Part shown: piece by piece, positions 19,660 through 21,033 of the stretch
How positions within the stretch are numbered: position 1 is the first letter of the stretch
Layout: each line of letters starts with the position of its first letter
Virus record (IMG/VR): IMGVR_UViG_3300023297_000111
Coordinates: 1 to 21,033 of that record
DNA: 21,033 bases
Source of the DNA: a virus
Reading direction: 5' to 3' (one strand)
Position numbers and translations under genes: made by a program
The notes under the pieces: generated by a model
Told to the model about the DNA's origin: nothing
Databases searched by the model: none
Seen by the model: the letters and a program-made list of their open reading frames with translations, nothing else

Positions 19660-20172
19660 CTATTTAAATTCTCCCGAATGCATTAATTTATGATGTTCTT
19701 TACACAGTAAAACACAGTTATCCTGATTATATAATCCTCCAGAATTTCCCCTCGTTTTACGGTGACACTCAATCCCTGGATGGCCACATCCTAGCATCTC
19801 ACAAATTCCTCCGGACCTATCAAAAATAATTCTTCTTAACTCTGTATCGCATTTGTCGGTCCCTTCCATTGGTTTGGGTTTCTTCAATGTGAATCCTTGC
19901 TCTGCTGCGATGTCTATTATTGGCTTCAAATGTTTGCAAGGTTCTGCATAAAATCTCTTATCGGAAAACTGGCCACTATTCTTTAATCGTTTGCCTGGGA
20001 ACCAACTTGCTTCTCTTATTACTTTCCCATTAACAATTTCTTTTGGTCGATACACTCCGCTAAAATTCCCACACGTACAATCAATAAAATAAATCTGTTT
20101 TGATTCTAGAAGGTAGTGAACTCTTTGGGTATACCCTGAGAAATGATATGTCTTTCTTATTTTTTCTTCCAT
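19660..20172 (-). CDS. SWIM zinc finger fused to HNH endonuclease
   Basis: A 170-aa protein. Residues 28-85 match the SWIM pattern CxC...CxH: FIDCTCGNFSG gives C32 and C34, and AEPCKHLKPI gives C79 and H81. Residues 110-165 form an HNH domain: ICEMLGCGHPGIECHRKTRG, then NQDNCVLLCKEHHKLMH. SWIM domains bind DNA or proteins. The pairing may give sequence targeting to the nuclease. Its ATG overlaps the preceding stop codon by one base. It could be a homing-type enzyme or a replication/packaging nuclease; I favour the former mildly. Confidence 0.75.
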   Translation of the reverse strand: MEEKIRKTYHFSGYTQRVHYLLESKQIYFIDCTCGNFSGVYRPKEIVNGKVIREASWFPGKRLKNSGQFSDKRFYAEPCKHLKPIIDIAAEQGFTLKKPKPMEGTDKCDTELRRIIFDRSGGICEMLGCGHPGIECHRKTRGNSGGLYNQDNCVLLCKEHHKLMHSGEFK

Positions 20173-20366
20173 TAGAATTTATCCCAAATATTTAATTTAG
20201 CTGTTTCTAGTGCTAATCTCATAATCTCAAAAATAGTATCTGTTTCTATTGGATCATCTCCTAAAACTTTTGAGAATCTGTAAGTGTCAACTATCAAACA
20301 GCGATAAGCATCCATGCTCCAATCACTAACATTCCAATATTCCAATTTTCTTACTCTTTTTTCCAT
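20172..20366 (-). CDS. 64-aa helical protein
   Basis: Begins MEKRVRKLEYWNVSDWSMD and ends ETAKLNIWDKF. I chose the ATG at 20366 rather than the longer frame to 20483, because the extra N-terminus is low-quality protein and the DNA there codes for the 50-aa gene in another frame. Overlap with that gene is 16 bp. No family is recognised. Confidence 0.6.
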   Translation of the reverse strand: MEKRVRKLEYWNVSDWSMDAYRCLIVDTYRFSKVLGDDPIETDTIFEIMRLALETAKLNIWDKF

Positions 20367-20503
20367 TCTTCGTCGAATACCTCTTTTGTTTCTTTCATTG
20401 TTAGGCCCTGGACTACTAGGTTCTTGTAATCGTATGACTGGCCATTTGCTCCGATTTTCTTCTCTGTCTTGTTTATCACACATACTTGTTTTGGGTCTAC
20501 CAT
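20351..20503 (-). CDS. 50-aa protein
   Basis: Begins MVDPKQVCVINKTEKKIG and has SYDYKNLVVQGLTMKETKEV, ending EWKKE. GAGGAG is 6 nt before the ATG, a strong site. It overlaps the end of the HEXXH gene by 7 bp. No family is recognised. Confidence 0.65.
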   Translation of the reverse strand: MVDPKQVCVINKTEKKIGANGQSYDYKNLVVQGLTMKETKEVFDEEWKKE

Positions 20504-20799
20504 AGCATCTCCTCTTCTTTTAAAATAATCAAAATCTCACAAAAAATCCCAAACACCACATACAGCACTAACAATGGATATCCAATAATCTCATTAAGGT
20601 TCTGCGCAAACTCACACATTTCTGTTGGGCATGGTTCTTCTGCTATTGTTACAAAATTTGGGAAATGGGATAAATATTCCACATGACTTTCAATTCCATA
20701 TCCTGAATAAATTGCAACGTGGACTTGCTCGTGCATCACTCCCAATCCAATTGCTCCCAAAAAAAACACAACCATAAACATTGATGATAGTCTTATCAT
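20497..20799 (-). CDS. Small membrane protein with HEXXH motif
   Basis: A 100-aa protein with two hydrophobic segments, residues about 4-22 (SMFMVVFFLGAIGLGV) and about 72-92 (YPLLVLYVVFGIFCEILI). HEQVH at 23-27 is a zinc-protease-type HEXXH placed just after the first segment, and GYGIESHVEY follows. PCPTEMC offers a possible disulfide. A membrane metalloprotease or a zinc-binding membrane protein is possible, but the motif alone can occur by chance. It overlaps the upstream gene as ATGA. Confidence 0.65.
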   Translation of the reverse strand: MIRLSSMFMVVFFLGAIGLGVMHEQVHVAIYSGYGIESHVEYLSHFPNFVTIAEEPCPTEMCEFAQNLNEIIGYPLLVLYVVFGIFCEILIILKEEEMLW

Positions 20800-21033
20800 A
20801 TTAATCCACTCCTTAAAGATTTTATATCTTCAATTACCAAATCATAAATATCATTTGCTTCTTTTCTATTTTTTAATCCAACAATAACAATCGAACCAGA
20901 AAACCATATAGAAACATACGGATTTTTTTGTTTTTTATGAACATTAAGTTTTCCATCTTTTCGATAATCAAATTGTTTAGAAAACATTATATTATCTTCT
21001 CTTGGCAAAAACCAACCACAATCATTTATTAAT
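20796..21033 (-). CDS. Edge-truncated protein with TBP-like segment
   Basis: The frame is open to the right edge (LINDCGWFLPRED before an ATG at 20987), so the gene probably begins outside the window. The last 45 residues, with YVSIWFSGSIVIVGLKNRKE and ANDIYDLVIEDIKSL, match the second half of a TATA-binding-protein repeat, where a FSSG-like turn, a strand and an NxxEA helix follow in this order. It may be a viral TBP-like factor or another protein with that fold. An internal start at 20987 would give a 63-aa protein. Confidence 0.5.
   Translation of the reverse strand, partial: LINDCGWFLPREDNIMFSKQFDYRKDGKLNVHKKQKNPYVSIWFSGSIVIVGLKNRKEANDIYDLVIEDIKSLRSGLI

Noticed and set aside
20367-20483. 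N-terminal extension of the 64-aa gene
   Set aside because: That DNA codes convincingly for the 50-aa protein with a strong GAGGAG site in another frame; the extension reads as Arg/Pro/Asn-rich noise.
1-21033. CRISPR array or insertion sequence
   Set aside because: No regularly spaced repeats, transposase motifs or terminal inverted repeats were seen.

Overview
The window looks like part of an archaeal tailed-virus (Caudoviricetes-type) genome or provirus. It is AT-rich, and every gene I can support is on the minus strand, so transcription runs from the right edge to the left edge. The head and packaging set is complete: small and large terminase, portal fused to a MuF-type domain, prohead protease with scaffold, and an HK97-type major capsid protein. 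The archaeal call rests on the regulatory DNA. Several transcription units begin at an ATG lying about 25 nt from the centre of a TATA box, often preceded by a GAAA-type BRE, which is the geometry of leaderless archaeal mRNAs. Three units end in U-rich tracts. Genes inside operons use Shine-Dalgarno sites and ATGA stop-start overlaps.

Layout, in transcription order. (1) 21033-19518: early or accessory genes: an edge-truncated protein with a TBP-like segment, a small HEXXH membrane protein, two small unknowns, a SWIM-HNH protein and a short helical protein. (2) 19437-18191: a leaderless unit with an unknown protein, a short tyrosine recombinase and two Cys-containing proteins. (3) 18129-15071: a LAGLIDADG endonuclease, a 50-aa protein, a C5-type and a DPPY-type DNA methyltransferase, a microprotein, a Cys-rich protein and a PD-(D/E)XK nuclease. 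(4) 14917-12863: a leaderless unit with two winged-helix proteins flanking a protein whose N-terminus resembles DUF2829/Tad2, then an HNH protein and a coiled-coil protein. (5) 12771-7790: a chain of eight tiny coupled genes running into the small and large terminase. (6) 7688-4305: portal-MuF. (7) 4264-3770: an HNH gene. (8) 3707-1589: protease-scaffold and capsid. (9) 1478-1: four small virion-type genes, one of which has no standard start codon.

The most unusual content is in the packaging genes. The large terminase carries two inteins, one inside the Walker A loop and one at the last catalytic aspartate of the nuclease. The portal carries a third, with an in-frame LAGLIDADG domain. Neither terminase intein has a recognisable endonuclease in its own frame. 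Instead each contains a complete HNH endonuclease gene on the same strand in a different frame, placed between the two splicing halves, while the intein frame stays open throughout. Each nested gene also has a TATA-like element upstream, inside the intein sequence. With the free-standing HNH and LAGLIDADG genes, the window holds seven homing-type endonucleases.

All functional calls come from reading motifs by eye; no database search was run.
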